From M0027 sp021713415 (GTDB taxonomy: Bacteria > Pseudomonadota > Gammaproteobacteria > Francisellales > Francisellaceae), in the NCBI GenBank assembly GCA_021713415.1, contig JAKJJQ010000006.1:1-64000 (forward strand): a stretch of DNA of 64,000 nt, read 5' to 3'. A program made the translations under genes and the position numbers. The notes under the pieces are model-generated. The model had not been told where the DNA came from and did no database searches. It was given only the letters and a program-made list of their open reading frames with translations. The stretch's first letter is position 1; each line of letters opens with the position of its first letter. Positions 42,816-53,388 of this stretch are shown in pieces.

Positions 42816-45404
42816 TTAAACTTTCTCAAAAGTTAAAGATTCACCTCTACGATGCACTTTGATTGTTTCATTAGGTAAAAACTTACCTTCTAACAATTCA
42901 TATGCCAATGGGTTTTCAATTTCCTGTTGGATTGAACGTTTTAATGGCCTTGCACCATAAACTGGGTCATAGCCCACTTCTGTAATTAATTTCATTGCCT
43001 CAGGGGTTAATTCAATATTTAAATCTTTTTCTTTTAGGCGTTGACGCAGCCGATCTAGTTGAATATCAGCAATTTTTTCAATCATTTTTTCATCTAGTGG
43101 CTTAAAGACGACTGTTTCATCAATACGATTGATAAACTCAGGTCTAAAATGTTGACCAACAACTTCCATAACCGCTAGCTTCATTTCTTCATAACTACCT
43201 TTTAGTGCCATCTCCTGAATCAAATGAGAGCCTAAATTAGATGTCATAATAATCACTGTATTACGGAAATCAACCGTACGGCCATGACCGTCAGTTAAAC
43301 GACCATCATCTAAAACCTGCAATAATATATTAAATACATCAGGATGTGCCTTTTCAACCTCATCTAACAGTATGACAGAGTATGGCTTACGTCTAACATA
43401 CTCTGTCATATAACCACCTTGTTCATAACCCACATAGCCAGGAGGCGCACCAATTAGACGTGAAACAGAGTGTTTTTCCATAAATTCAGACATATCCACT
43501 CTCAACATTGCCGTTTCATCATCAAATAAAAATTCAGCCAATGCTTTTGTCAATTCTGTTTTACCAACGCCTGTTGGCCCTAAGAATAAAAATGAACCAA
43601 TCGGGCGATTTGGATCTGAAAGACCAGAGCGTGAGCGCCTAACTGCATTTGCAACAGCACTAACTGCTTCATTTTGTCCAACAACACGTTTTTCTAATTC
43701 ACCCTCTAGTCGCAGAAGTTTTTCTTTTTCTCCCTCCATCATTCTTGAAACAGGAATGCCGGTTGCTCTTGAGACAACTTCAGCAATTTGCTCTTCTGTT
43801 ACAGCATTATGAACCAATTGAGGCTGATGAGAATTTGCTTGTGTTTCTTTTTCAGCTTCATTAATTGATTGTAGCTGCTCTTCTAATTCAGGAATCTTAC
43901 CATATTGTAGTTCAGCCATTCGCTGCAAGTCACCAGCTCGTCTTGCTGATTCCATATCAAGCTTTGCTCGCTCTAATGCTTCTTTAATATGCTGACTGCC
44001 TTGTAACTGTGCTTTTTCAGACTTCCAAACTTCTTCTAAATCTGCATACTCTTTTTCTAACTCTTTAATATCTTCTTCTAATAATTCAAGGCGTTTTTTA
44101 GACGCTTGATCATCTTCTTTTGCTAACGCTTCTCGCTGCATTTTTAACTGAATAATTCTACGATCTAATCGATCCATACTCTCTGGCTTAGAATCAATTT
44201 CCATACGGATATGACTTGCAGCCTCATCAATTAAATCAATTGCTTTATCTGGTAGGTTACGATCAGTAATATAACGGTTAGATAATGTTGCTGCAGCAAC
44301 AATGGCCGGGTCTGTAATATCTACACCATGATGGACTTCATAACGTTCTTTTAAACCTCTTAAAATGGCAATAGTATCCTCAACTGATGGCTCACTAACT
44401 AAAACTTTTTGAAAACGTCGCTCTAATGCAGCATCCTTTTCAATATTTTCACGATATTCATTTAAGGTCGTTGCACCTACACAGCGTAATTCTCCTCTGG
44501 CTAATGCTGGTTTTAACATATTACCCGCATCCATTGAACCTTCTGCTTTACCAGCACCTACCATCGTATGAATTTCATCAATAAATAAAATAATTTGCCC
44601 TTCCTGTTTGGCCAAATCATTTAAAACAGCTTTAAGTCGCTCCTCAAATTCGCCTCTAAATTTAGCACCAGCAATTAAAGCACCCATATCAAGCGCTAAT
44701 AGACGTTTATTACGCATACCTTCTGGTACTTCATGATTAACAATACGCTGTGCTAATCCTTCAACAATTGCAGTTTTACCTACACCTGGCTCACCAATTA
44801 AAACTGGGTTATTTTTAGTGCGTCTTTGTAAAACTTGTATGGTACGACGAATTTCATCATCACGCCCAATCACAGGGTCAAGTTTACCTTGCTCAGCTCT
44901 TTCAGTTAAATCAACGGTATATTTTTCTAATGCACCTCTTAATTCTTCAGCATTGGCATCATTAACTGTCTCACCACCACGTATTTCATCGATCGCAGAC
45001 TGAATTTTCTTTTCAGTTAAATTTTGTTCTTTATAAATCTTATCAACTGTGCCATCTTCAAATGCAGCTTGTACAAAAAGTTCACTTGAAACAAATTGAT
45101 CTTTTCGCTCTTGTGCAAGTTTCTCAGTTTTTTGGAACACTCTCATTAAATTATTAGAAGGTTGAACTTGTGTATAACCTTCAGTTGTTGCAAGATCATC
45201 TAATGCCTTAGATAAAGCTGATCTAAATTGATTAATATTCGCACCTGCCTTAGATAATACAGCGCGAATACTACTGCCTTGTTGATCTAATAATGCCATC
45301 ATTACATGGACAGTTTCAATCATCGTATTATTTCTTGATAATGCTAATGATTGTGCGTCTGAAATGGCTTGTTGAAACTTGGTAGTTAATTTATCAAATC
45401 GCAT
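42816..45404 (-). CDS. clpB: ATP-dependent disaggregase ClpB
   Basis: 862 residues, a hexameric AAA+ chaperone that works with DnaK to dissolve aggregates. It has the N domain (FDKLTTKFQQAISDAQSLAL), the first ATPase with GEPGVGKT, the coiled-coil M domain (about 400-520), and the second ATPase with GPTGVGKT and the YGARPLKR sensor 2. Length is as in E. coli (857). SD AAGGAG. No heat-shock promoter was identified with confidence. Confidence 0.97.
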   Translation of the reverse strand: MRFDKLTTKFQQAISDAQSLALSRNNTMIETVHVMMALLDQQGSSIRAVLSKAGANINQFRSALSKALDDLATTEGYTQVQPSNNLMRVFQKTEKLAQERKDQFVSSELFVQAAFEDGTVDKIYKEQNLTEKKIQSAIDEIRGGETVNDANAEELRGALEKYTVDLTERAEQGKLDPVIGRDDEIRRTIQVLQRRTKNNPVLIGEPGVGKTAIVEGLAQRIVNHEVPEGMRNKRLLALDMGALIAGAKFRGEFEERLKAVLNDLAKQEGQIILFIDEIHTMVGAGKAEGSMDAGNMLKPALARGELRCVGATTLNEYRENIEKDAALERRFQKVLVSEPSVEDTIAILRGLKERYEVHHGVDITDPAIVAAATLSNRYITDRNLPDKAIDLIDEAASHIRMEIDSKPESMDRLDRRIIQLKMQREALAKEDDQASKKRLELLEEDIKELEKEYADLEEVWKSEKAQLQGSQHIKEALERAKLDMESARRAGDLQRMAELQYGKIPELEEQLQSINEAEKETQANSHQPQLVHNAVTEEQIAEVVSRATGIPVSRMMEGEKEKLLRLEGELEKRVVGQNEAVSAVANAVRRSRSGLSDPNRPIGSFLFLGPTGVGKTELTKALAEFLFDDETAMLRVDMSEFMEKHSVSRLIGAPPGYVGYEQGGYMTEYVRRKPYSVILLDEVEKAHPDVFNILLQVLDDGRLTDGHGRTVDFRNTVIIMTSNLGSHLIQEMALKGSYEEMKLAVMEVVGQHFRPEFINRIDETVVFKPLDEKMIEKIADIQLDRLRQRLKEKDLNIELTPEAMKLITEVGYDPVYGARPLKRSIQQEIENPLAYELLEGKFLPNETIKVHRRGESLTFEKV

Positions 45405-45483
45405 AAATCTTATACTCCTTAAGTGTGTTTAAAGATTATATGGCGTCATTTAATTCAAATATCAAGTATTGAAAGATTTATAA

Positions 45484-46503
45484 TTAACTCACTTCTTTTG
45501 AAACTACTTTTTTTAAGTCAATAAGATCAAGCTTAGGTTGAACCTCATTCTGCCAAAACTCAAGCCATAACTTTAATTGTGGATAGTCTTCTGCAACAGA
45601 TACAATATATTGCACTACTGTCGGAATATGCTCTAAATAATTAGGTCTACCGTCTCGAATAAACAAACAAGAAAATATACCTAAGCACTTGATATGTCTT
45701 TGCATACCAACCCAATCAAACCAATGTTTAAATTCAGTTAGTGATACTTTCTCTCCAATAACATTATGAGATTTTAGCATCTGAAAATAAACTTCAACCC
45801 AGTAGTTAATTACTTGTTTAGGCCATGAAATATAACAATCTCTTAATAATGAAACCAAATCATAAACTACAGGACCACATACCGCATCTTGATAATCTAT
45901 AACACCAAGGCTTTGTGAACCTAACATCATAATGTTTTTACTATGATAATCTCTGTGTAATGTTGTTTGAGGCTGCATCTTTGCAACTTCTGCTAATTGA
46001 TTAAATAAGCTAGATAGCATCTCTTTATCTTTTGATGATACTTTAAGTTTAATCCATTCAAAAAACCATTCATTCATCCTGCCTGCTTCTTCAATTAATT
46101 TTTCATAACTATACTCTGGAACTTCATGACCATTAATCTGATTTATTTTAATTAATTCATCCAAACAATAGCGATAATAATTGTTTTCTTTTTCTTCAGA
46201 AAATACATCAAAAAGCAGCCTATCTCCAAAATCACTCAATAAACACAAACCTTCACTAGTATCTACATGTATTACTTCAGGTGTTTTTACACCTTCATTT
46301 CTAAAAAGATTCCCAATAGATATAAATTGAATTAATTTATCCTTTTCAGAAGATGCATCCATTAAAACATATGTTTTAGATTCTTTTTTAATCCTATAAT
46401 ATCTTCTTGAACTTGCATCTCCAGCAAGAAAGTCAATATCAATTTTTTTGCCTCCATAATACCCTTCTATCCACTCTTTTAATCTACTTCGTTGAAATGT
46501 CAT
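45484..46503 (-). CDS. amgK: N-acetylmuramate/N-acetylglucosamine anomeric kinase (AmgK-type)
   Basis: 339 residues of the aminoglycoside-phosphotransferase fold. The catalytic block is LHRDYHSKNIMM, followed by GVIDYQDAVCGPVVYDLVSLLRD, close to AmgK of peptidoglycan recycling, which phosphorylates MurNAc and GlcNAc at C1. Its place, divergent from lptD-surA, is the usual site of amgK in gammaproteobacteria. The partner murU is not next to it in this window. Clear SD not seen. Confidence 0.8.
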   Translation of the reverse strand: MTFQRSRLKEWIEGYYGGKKIDIDFLAGDASSRRYYRIKKESKTYVLMDASSEKDKLIQFISIGNLFRNEGVKTPEVIHVDTSEGLCLLSDFGDRLLFDVFSEEKENNYYRYCLDELIKINQINGHEVPEYSYEKLIEEAGRMNEWFFEWIKLKVSSKDKEMLSSLFNQLAEVAKMQPQTTLHRDYHSKNIMMLGSQSLGVIDYQDAVCGPVVYDLVSLLRDCYISWPKQVINYWVEVYFQMLKSHNVIGEKVSLTEFKHWFDWVGMQRHIKCLGIFSCLFIRDGRPNYLEHIPTVVQYIVSVAEDYPQLKLWLEFWQNEVQPKLDLIDLKKVVSKEVS

Positions 46504-46597
46504 ACATAAATCCTAGCCATCCACTGATAAAAACGCTAAACTTTGTCTCTGAAATTCTAGCTTAATTTTAAAACAAAAATCGAGGTTATTTTTTATA

Positions 46598-49225
46598 ATG
46601 GTGCAACAATCTGCTTTAGGGAAAAAAAAGATTTTAGCAATCACCCTACTTTCACTACTTGCACCAGGGTTTAGCATAGCAAAAATATCTGGAGAAAATC
46701 CATTACAAAAAAGCTGGGAATGCCAAGTAAAAAATGGAAAGTGGCTATGTCTTGAAATCAATAATGATGCACAAGCCTTATTTCAAAAAAACTTAGATAT
46801 TTCAGAAAAACAAATTGTACTTGCCAAAGCTCTGGGATGGGTACCAACAAATGACCCTAAAAATATTTGTGGTGGTTATTATTATCAGCCTCCAACTTAT
46901 GACCCATCAAAGCCTATTGATCAAAATACACGCTTAAATGCTCAACAAGCCAATTATACTGTTGAAGGTAGTATTTCGGCTGAAGGTAATGTAGAAGTGC
47001 AAAAAGGGGTTCAAACATTAACGGCAAACCAAGCAACTGTAAGTCCAAACCCGAAAACGCAAAAATTACAAAATATTGAAGCTTCTGGTAATGTTAGTCT
47101 TAGGCAACCTGGACAATTAGTTATCTCTCAAAAAGGCAAAGCAAATTTAAATGCAAATACGGCCGTATTAACAGATACTTATTATCTAATTCATGTCAGT
47201 GAGAACCCTCAAAGCAGTGGTGGTTTATTGACATCACCTACCTACCAACCAACCAACTGTAAATACACACATTTTACTGGTTATGGTAGAGGTCATGCTG
47301 ATGTAGTCCACCAACTTAGTAAAACAAAATATTCACTAAAAAATGCTTCTTATACAACCGCTCCACCAACTTCTGATACTTGGACGATTACAGGCACCAC
47401 CATTGACCTAAATAAAGAAACAGGCAGGGGTGAAGCATATAATAGCGTCTTATGGGTTGAAGATCTTCCAATCTTCTATACACCTTATTTCAATTTCCCA
47501 ATTGATAATCGTCGCCAAACTGGTTTTTTATATCCAATGGCTGGCTATAACGATGAAAGTGGTTATTATATTACTACACCATTTTATGCCAACCTTGCAC
47601 CAAATTATGATCTATTAATCACACCAACGCTCTACAATCACCGTGGTTTAATGATTAATAACAACCTTAGGTTTTTAACTGAAACACAAAGTGGTCAAAT
47701 TAGTCTTTCTTATATGCCTCACGATGATATTGATGATATGAGTAGAACTGCATTAGATACCACCATTCATGGTACTTATAGCAAAAACCTTACGAGCTAC
47801 TTTGATTATCACTACGTTGGTGATGATCAGTTTGTCAATGACTTTAATAGTAATGATATTATCTCTGCTAACCAAACCTTATTAAATCGTGAATTTCAAC
47901 TAAATTATGCTGATCCAACATGGAATATAACGGGCACATTACTAGATTATAATGTTATCGACCCTACTTTATCATTAGCAAATAGACCTTATGCAACTTT
48001 ACCGCAAATTGGTGCCAATATAACACCCCAAAGTGACTATACCTGGCTTAAATATGGCGCTAATACTCAATTTACTTACTTTTATAAATCGCCACTAGAT
48101 GGTGTAGAACAAGTTAATGGACAAAGACTTTACCTTGCACCCTATTTATCAACACCGCTAACAGAGACTTGGGGCTACTTTACACCAACTTTAACATTTA
48201 CAAATACTGACTACTGGCTACAAAATAGAGAACAAAATAGTGTTCAAGATCCTGGTTTTCCCGATACTCCAATTAGTAGAAACCTACCTATATTTAATAT
48301 TGATACAGCACTTTATTTTGATCGAAATTTTAGCTTTAATAATTCTAATTACAAGCAAACCCTAGAACCTAGATTATTTTATACTTATATCCCATATACA
48401 GATCAAAATGATATTCCCGTTTTTGACTCTTCATTCACAAGCTTTTCTTATTCTTCTTTATTTCAAACAAACCGATTTACAGGCTATGACCGCATCAATA
48501 ATGCCAATCAAATCTCTTACGCATTAGAAACAAGCATTGATACAGATAAAGGAAAGCCACTATTTGAAGGTGGTATTGGTCAAATTCACTATTTTAGTAA
48601 TAGAAAGGTCTCTATATGTAGAACTGATGGCTGTATTGCTACTGAAAACCCAACCTATCAAGATAATTTCTCTGATGTTGCAGGATTTACTAGCATTCAT
48701 CTTTTAGATGCTTGGACATTTAAGGCTGATATGACTTATAACATAGGTGATAAACATATAGACAGTCAGAATTACTCCTTACAATATAAACCAAATTCTG
48801 GCCTGATTTTAAATGCTGCATATAATAATAACGCCAATGATTATTCACTACTAAGTACTGAAGACTTACTTAATGGTGCATCGCCACCTAGCATTTCTAG
48901 TATTACCTTATCAGGGCTTTATAAATTAACAGAGCATTGGTCAATTATTGGATTATGGAATTATTCTTTCAACTATAAACGCTCACTAAATATGTTTGCT
49001 GGCATCTCGTATGATGCTTGTAGTTGGGCTGCTAGATTTGTTTATCAACGTTATATTTCAAATAGCTTTGGTAGCAATATTAATGATCCAGCAGAAGTCT
49101 CTGGACCATTATCGACTGCTTTAGTGTTCCAAATTGAACTAAAAGGCCTAGGTGGCTCTAGCGCTAATCAATTAAATGACCTTTTAACACAAATTGATGG
49201 CTATAAATCAGATTCACCTTTTTAA
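46598..49225 (+). CDS. lptD: LPS-assembly outer membrane protein LptD
   Basis: 875 residues. Signal peptide to about FSIA (28). The N-terminal LptA-like (OstA) domain has TVEGSISAEGNVEVQKG and later ASGNVSLRQPG; the C-terminal two thirds is the beta-barrel with YTPYFNFPIDNRRQTGFLYP, a hallmark of the family. C42 and C51 are in the N-terminal extension. The protein inserts LPS in the outer membrane. It heads the lptD-surA-rsmA-apaH run. Confidence 0.94.
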   Translation: MVQQSALGKKKILAITLLSLLAPGFSIAKISGENPLQKSWECQVKNGKWLCLEINNDAQALFQKNLDISEKQIVLAKALGWVPTNDPKNICGGYYYQPPTYDPSKPIDQNTRLNAQQANYTVEGSISAEGNVEVQKGVQTLTANQATVSPNPKTQKLQNIEASGNVSLRQPGQLVISQKGKANLNANTAVLTDTYYLIHVSENPQSSGGLLTSPTYQPTNCKYTHFTGYGRGHADVVHQLSKTKYSLKNASYTTAPPTSDTWTITGTTIDLNKETGRGEAYNSVLWVEDLPIFYTPYFNFPIDNRRQTGFLYPMAGYNDESGYYITTPFYANLAPNYDLLITPTLYNHRGLMINNNLRFLTETQSGQISLSYMPHDDIDDMSRTALDTTIHGTYSKNLTSYFDYHYVGDDQFVNDFNSNDIISANQTLLNREFQLNYADPTWNITGTLLDYNVIDPTLSLANRPYATLPQIGANITPQSDYTWLKYGANTQFTYFYKSPLDGVEQVNGQRLYLAPYLSTPLTETWGYFTPTLTFTNTDYWLQNREQNSVQDPGFPDTPISRNLPIFNIDTALYFDRNFSFNNSNYKQTLEPRLFYTYIPYTDQNDIPVFDSSFTSFSYSSLFQTNRFTGYDRINNANQISYALETSIDTDKGKPLFEGGIGQIHYFSNRKVSICRTDGCIATENPTYQDNFSDVAGFTSIHLLDAWTFKADMTYNIGDKHIDSQNYSLQYKPNSGLILNAAYNNNANDYSLLSTEDLLNGASPPSISSITLSGLYKLTEHWSIIGLWNYSFNYKRSLNMFAGISYDACSWAARFVYQRYISNSFGSNINDPAEVSGPLSTALVFQIELKGLGGSSANQLNDLLTQIDGYKSDSPF

Positions 49226-49304
49226 ACCTTGTTGATTGCTTTAAAATGCATATAATAAATTAACTACATGCAAAAGTTAAAAAAATTGACTCAACAGGAT
49301 ATCT

Positions 49305-50723
49305 ATGTCTAATAAATTCTTTACTACATTAGCACTTGCATTGTCACTTACTTATCTAACCAATGCTATAGCAGATACGCAAACAAAACTTGATAATCAA
49401 GATGCTGCAAAAAACACATTACAAAATATTCAATTTAATCAACCAGCCAAAAGTACTAACAGCGAGAATAAAGCAGCTGTTTTTAATCAAATTATTGCAA
49501 TTGTTAACAATGGTGTTATTACCTCTGAACAATTAAATCAAGCCGTTGAACAAACCAAAGCTCAAATACAAGATCAAGGTTTATCACTACCTGATGATTT
49601 AACATTAAAACGTCAAGTATTACAACAACTAATTAATCAAGCAATTATTCTTGAATTAGCTAAAAGAAACCATATTACCGTAACAGACGATGAAATTAAT
49701 CAAACAATTAAAATGATTGCTGATCAAAACCATATTACCGTAGCGCAATTAAAAGATAAGCTAAAATCAAGTGGCCTTAATTATCAACAATATTACGATA
49801 CAATGCATAAACAGCTTATCGTTCAAAAAATGCAACAAAAACTTGTTGCTGGTTCTATTTTCATCTCACCAAAAGATATTAATCAATATGTAGAAAAACA
49901 CCTTAAACAGCCGGCAGTTAAACGTTATGATCTTTCCAATATCTTGATTCCTCTGCCTAACGATAAAACACCTGACTCTATTGAAAAAGCCAAAGCCTCT
50001 GCTAGCAAATTAGTTAATGAAATCAAATCTGGTAAAATCACCTTCTTTGAAGCTGCTCGCAAATACTCTCAAAGTGGTAATGCTTTATCTGGTGGTGAGC
50101 TTGGCTTTAAAACGCTAGATGAGTTACCAACTATTTATGCAGGTAAAGTTAAATCAATGAAAAAAGGTGAAATCATAGGCCCATTTGAAGCCAATGGCGC
50201 TTTACAAATCTTACAATTAAATAATATTCAGGTGAAAGACAGCCAAAAGCATTGGATCGAACAATATCATGTTGAGCAAATATTACTTAAATTAACACCA
50301 ATTCTTAATACACAACAAGCTAAAGCTCAATTAGAACGAATCATTATCGCACTGGATAATCATAAATCATTTTCAGAGCTTGCCAAAGCAAATACACAAA
50401 ACTATGATGTTGCATCAAAAGGAGGCGATCTGGGTTGGGTTAATTTAAGTCAAGTAGCCCCAGAATTAGCACATATGATTGAAACAACACCGATTGGTAA
50501 GGTAAGTCAACCGTTTCAAGTTGGAGATACATGGCAAATTATTAAAGTTTTAGCCAAACGTAAAACAGATGACACTAAAAACTACTTACATATGCAAGCA
50601 GCGAATATTTTATTTCGCCAAAAAGCTGAGCAAATGGTTAAAAGTTGGCAATTATCATTAAGAGGTGAAGCCTACGTTAAAATATTAATTCCTGAATTAA
50701 ATATGCCGGAATTAGACAGTTAA
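49305..50723 (+). CDS. surA: periplasmic chaperone and peptidyl-prolyl isomerase SurA
   Basis: 472 residues with a signal peptide (to about AIA, residue 23), an N-terminal chaperone domain (QIIAIVNNGVITSEQL) and two parvulin domains (around YDLSNILIPLP to GGELGFKTLDELP and HVEQILLKL to GGDLGWVNLSQVAPEL). It assists outer-membrane protein folding, including LptD encoded just upstream. Its stop overlaps the rsmA start by one base. Confidence 0.95.
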   Translation: MSNKFFTTLALALSLTYLTNAIADTQTKLDNQDAAKNTLQNIQFNQPAKSTNSENKAAVFNQIIAIVNNGVITSEQLNQAVEQTKAQIQDQGLSLPDDLTLKRQVLQQLINQAIILELAKRNHITVTDDEINQTIKMIADQNHITVAQLKDKLKSSGLNYQQYYDTMHKQLIVQKMQQKLVAGSIFISPKDINQYVEKHLKQPAVKRYDLSNILIPLPNDKTPDSIEKAKASASKLVNEIKSGKITFFEAARKYSQSGNALSGGELGFKTLDELPTIYAGKVKSMKKGEIIGPFEANGALQILQLNNIQVKDSQKHWIEQYHVEQILLKLTPILNTQQAKAQLERIIIALDNHKSFSELAKANTQNYDVASKGGDLGWVNLSQVAPELAHMIETTPIGKVSQPFQVGDTWQIIKVLAKRKTDDTKNYLHMQAANILFRQKAEQMVKSWQLSLRGEAYVKILIPELNMPELDS

Positions 50724-51505
50724 TGAAACACCAAGCTAAAAAACGTTTTGGACAAAACTTTTTAGTTGATCCATATATTATTAATCGAATCATTGATGCT
50801 GGTGAATTTAAACAAGATGATAACGTTACTGAAATTGGGCCAGGGCTGGGTGCTTTAACTAAACTTTTATTAGCTAAACTTAAGCATCTCAATGTAATTG
50901 AAATCGATAAAGATGTTATTCCATACCTTCATGAAATTGATAGAAATAATCAAATTAACATTTTGAATCAAGATGCACTAAAAACTGATTATAGCCAACT
51001 TATTGATACCACAGTGACTACTCAAAATAAATTAATTGGTAATTTACCCTACAATATTTCAACACCACTATTAATTCACTTAATGCAGTATACTCATCAA
51101 TTTGAATCAATGATTTTTATGCTGCAAAAGGAAGTCATCGATCGATTATGTGCATCACCAAATAATAAAACTTACGGCCGTTTAAGTGTTATTATCAGCT
51201 ATTTCTGTCATATTGAGCACATAATCAATGTACCACCAAGTGCATTTAAGCCTCAGCCAAAAGTAGATTCTGCTGTTATTCGACTAAAACCTAAAAAAAA
51301 TCGCCTAAGATTAGAAGACTATCATATATTTGAGCGTGTTGTATTTCATGCATTTCAACAACGTAGAAAAACTATTAGTAATAGCTTAAAATTATTCTTA
51401 AATGCTGATGACTTCAAACAAGTCAATATTAATCCTAAATTAAGAGCAGAAAACCTAGAACTTGAGTCATTCGTTGCAATTAGTAATTATGTGGCAAATT
51501 TATGA
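50723..51505 (+). CDS. rsmA: 16S rRNA dimethyladenosine transferase
   Basis: 260 residues. It dimethylates two adenosines near the 3' end of 16S rRNA. Motifs: KKRFGQNFLVD, EIGPGLGALT (SAM binding), NLPYNIS (catalytic) and the C-terminal RRKTISNSL. pdxA, often between surA and rsmA, is absent. It overlaps apaH by four bases (ATGA). Confidence 0.96.
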   Translation: MKHQAKKRFGQNFLVDPYIINRIIDAGEFKQDDNVTEIGPGLGALTKLLLAKLKHLNVIEIDKDVIPYLHEIDRNNQINILNQDALKTDYSQLIDTTVTTQNKLIGNLPYNISTPLLIHLMQYTHQFESMIFMLQKEVIDRLCASPNNKTYGRLSVIISYFCHIEHIINVPPSAFKPQPKVDSAVIRLKPKKNRLRLEDYHIFERVVFHAFQQRRKTISNSLKLFLNADDFKQVNINPKLRAENLELESFVAISNYVANL

Positions 51506-52317
51506 GTGTATATGCAATTGGTGATATTCAAGGTTGCTATCGTGAATTTATGACACTATTAGAGTTAATTGAGTTTAACCCTAAGAACGACCAACTATTA
51601 CTATCAGGTGATTTGGTTAATCGAGGCCCTCAATCACTTGAAGTTCTTCGTTTTGTTACTAAAAACCATCAAGCAATCCACTGTGTTTTAGGTAATCATG
51701 ATTTACATCTACTTGCAATTGCTTATGGATATGCCAATCATAAACCTTCTGATACATTAATGCCGATTTTAAATGCTAAAGATAAAATTGATCTAATTGA
51801 ATATCTAAGACATTTACCACTTTATTTAAATTATGAAAACTATCATTTAACACATGCGGGTATCCCTGCCTTTTGGAGTACCTCTGATACTCAAGCATAT
51901 GCTGATGAAGTAACCGAAGCGCTAATATCTGAAAATATTCATCAATTATTAAAACATCTCTACGGAAATAAACCTGATTTATGGAATGAGCAATTAGAAG
52001 GCATTGACAGACTTCGGTGCATTATTAATTATTTAACTCGCATGCGACTATGTGATCACGCAGCTCGACTTGATCTTAACTTCAAAGGTCCAATTGATTT
52101 AATTCCCAATCATTTAGTTCCTTGGTTTTTAATTCCTAACTTTCAATTAGATGATTTAGATATTTTATTATTTGGTCATTGGGCTGCACTGGAAGGTAAA
52201 ACAGGCTTATCTAGTGTAATTGCTTTAGACTATGGATGTGTTTGGGGTGGTAAGCTTGCTGCCTATCACTTAGAAAAACAGCGTTTTTTTTATATTAATT
52301 CAACTAATCGAATATAG
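51502..52317 (+). CDS. apaH: diadenosine tetraphosphatase (symmetrical)
   Basis: 271 residues with the metallophosphatase motifs GDIQGCY, GDLVNRGP and GNHDLH. It hydrolyses Ap4A to two ADP and, in E. coli, also decaps NpnN RNA. It is the last gene of the lptD run; the usual apaG is missing. Confidence 0.95.
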   Translation: MSVYAIGDIQGCYREFMTLLELIEFNPKNDQLLLSGDLVNRGPQSLEVLRFVTKNHQAIHCVLGNHDLHLLAIAYGYANHKPSDTLMPILNAKDKIDLIEYLRHLPLYLNYENYHLTHAGIPAFWSTSDTQAYADEVTEALISENIHQLLKHLYGNKPDLWNEQLEGIDRLRCIINYLTRMRLCDHAARLDLNFKGPIDLIPNHLVPWFLIPNFQLDDLDILLFGHWAALEGKTGLSSVIALDYGCVWGGKLAAYHLEKQRFFYINSTNRI

Positions 52318-52325
52318 CGTTCTAA

Positions 52326-52541
52326 TCATTTATTGATTTCTTTAGCGGTATCTTTTGTAGCATCCCAAGTATTACCCGCTGCTTGTGAGGTTGCACTAGC
52401 AGCTTTTTTTGATGCTGACACCACATCATCTGATGCTGACTTAAACTTATCTGAGACAGATGAATTATCATCGCTAGAACAAGCACTTAAAAATAGCCCT
52501 AATATGGCTAAAAAAGTCAATTGACAAATCAATTTCTTCAT
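52326..52541 (-). CDS. small lipoprotein
   Basis: 71 residues from the ATG at 52541. Signal peptide with a lipobox LSAC (C21), then a short Ser/Ala/Asp/Lys-rich helical part with a repeated SASKKAASATSQAAGNTWDATKDTAK pattern similar to entericidin-like or LEA-like small envelope proteins. Convergent with apaH (gap 8 bases). The function is unknown. Confidence 0.7.
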   Translation of the reverse strand: MKKLICQLTFLAILGLFLSACSSDDNSSVSDKFKSASDDVVSASKKAASATSQAAGNTWDATKDTAKEINK

Positions 52542-52678
52542 TACAAATTCCACTTAACTGAATATTAGATTAAATTATATTAATCATATATCAATTTCTG
52601 CTTAATTTAAGTATAATCACTGTTTATAAATTTAAACATTATATTGGCTAGAAAAACTAAAAGCTAAGAGTATTTATC

Positions 52679-52921
52679 ATGAATTCTACTGTCAAATCAA
52701 TCTTAACATTAATCGCAATTATTGTACTTGCTGCTGTTTTCTTTGTTGTTTTCTTTCCGCTATTTTTAGCAATTGCAGTTGTTGGTGTTATTTATGTGAT
52801 CATTTTACGCTATCGTATTATGAAGCATTTAAAGGCAATGCAAGAAAAGCAACAAGAATATAATCAGCAAAATAATGAAGAGCATCATGGCAGAACAATT
52901 GATCATGATGAGATTAAATAA
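52679..52921 (+). CDS. small inner-membrane protein
   Basis: 80 residues: a long hydrophobic stretch at about 8-46, enough for one or two membrane segments, then a basic and Gln/His-rich cytoplasmic tail (MQEKQQEYNQQNNEEHH). I do not recognise a family. It stands 74 bases ahead of ihfB on the same strand. No strong SD. Confidence 0.55.
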   Translation: MNSTVKSILTLIAIIVLAAVFFVVFFPLFLAIAVVGVIYVIILRYRIMKHLKAMQEKQQEYNQQNNEEHHGRTIDHDEIK

Positions 52922-52995
52922 GCCTATAAAAAAGTTGCAAAAAGAAGATTTATCAACTATTTATAAATTATCAGCAATAAAAAAAGGGTTGACCT

Positions 52996-53292
52996 ATGAG
53001 CAATAACTATGTGACAAGATCTGAGATTATTAAAAAACTTAGTCATCAAGTTCAAGTGCATAATGAACAAGCTGCAGAAGCAGTTAAAACTATCGTTAAT
53101 GTTATGTCACAAGCTTTAGCTAGAAATCGTCGTATTGAAATTAGAGGATTTGGTAGTTTTGAAGTGCATGAACATAAAAATAAAGTTGTACGCAACCCTA
53201 AAACTGGACAAGTTATCCCTGGTGCTACACAATATGCCATTCATTTTAAGCCAGGTAAAAGTTTACGTGAAAAAGTACTTCATTTAAGATAA
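52996..53292 (+). CDS. ihfB: integration host factor, beta subunit
   Basis: 98 residues of the HU/IHF family. The IHF-beta hallmarks are RIEIRGFGSFEVHEHKN and RNPKTGQVI in the DNA-binding arm. The C-terminus (GKSLREKV) matches. SD AAAAAAGGG. It bends DNA with IHF-alpha and may shape the promoters of AT-rich regions such as the one at 18.9-31.5 kb. Confidence 0.93.
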   Translation: MSNNYVTRSEIIKKLSHQVQVHNEQAAEAVKTIVNVMSQALARNRRIEIRGFGSFEVHEHKNKVVRNPKTGQVIPGATQYAIHFKPGKSLREKVLHLR

Positions 53293-53337
53293 CATAGATA
53301 AACTTAACATTATCCTTTTTATTAATTCTCTAATTCG

Positions 53338-53367
53338 TTACAATTTCTCTAACCCCTTAACCATAAT
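53338..53367 (+). promoter_or_regulatory. candidate promoter of mnmE
   Basis: TTACAA (53338-53343), 18-base spacer, CATAAT (53362-53367), 21 bases before the mnmE ATG. Confidence 0.4.
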
Positions 53368-53388
53368 AGTTTCGAGTAGTTGTAATTT

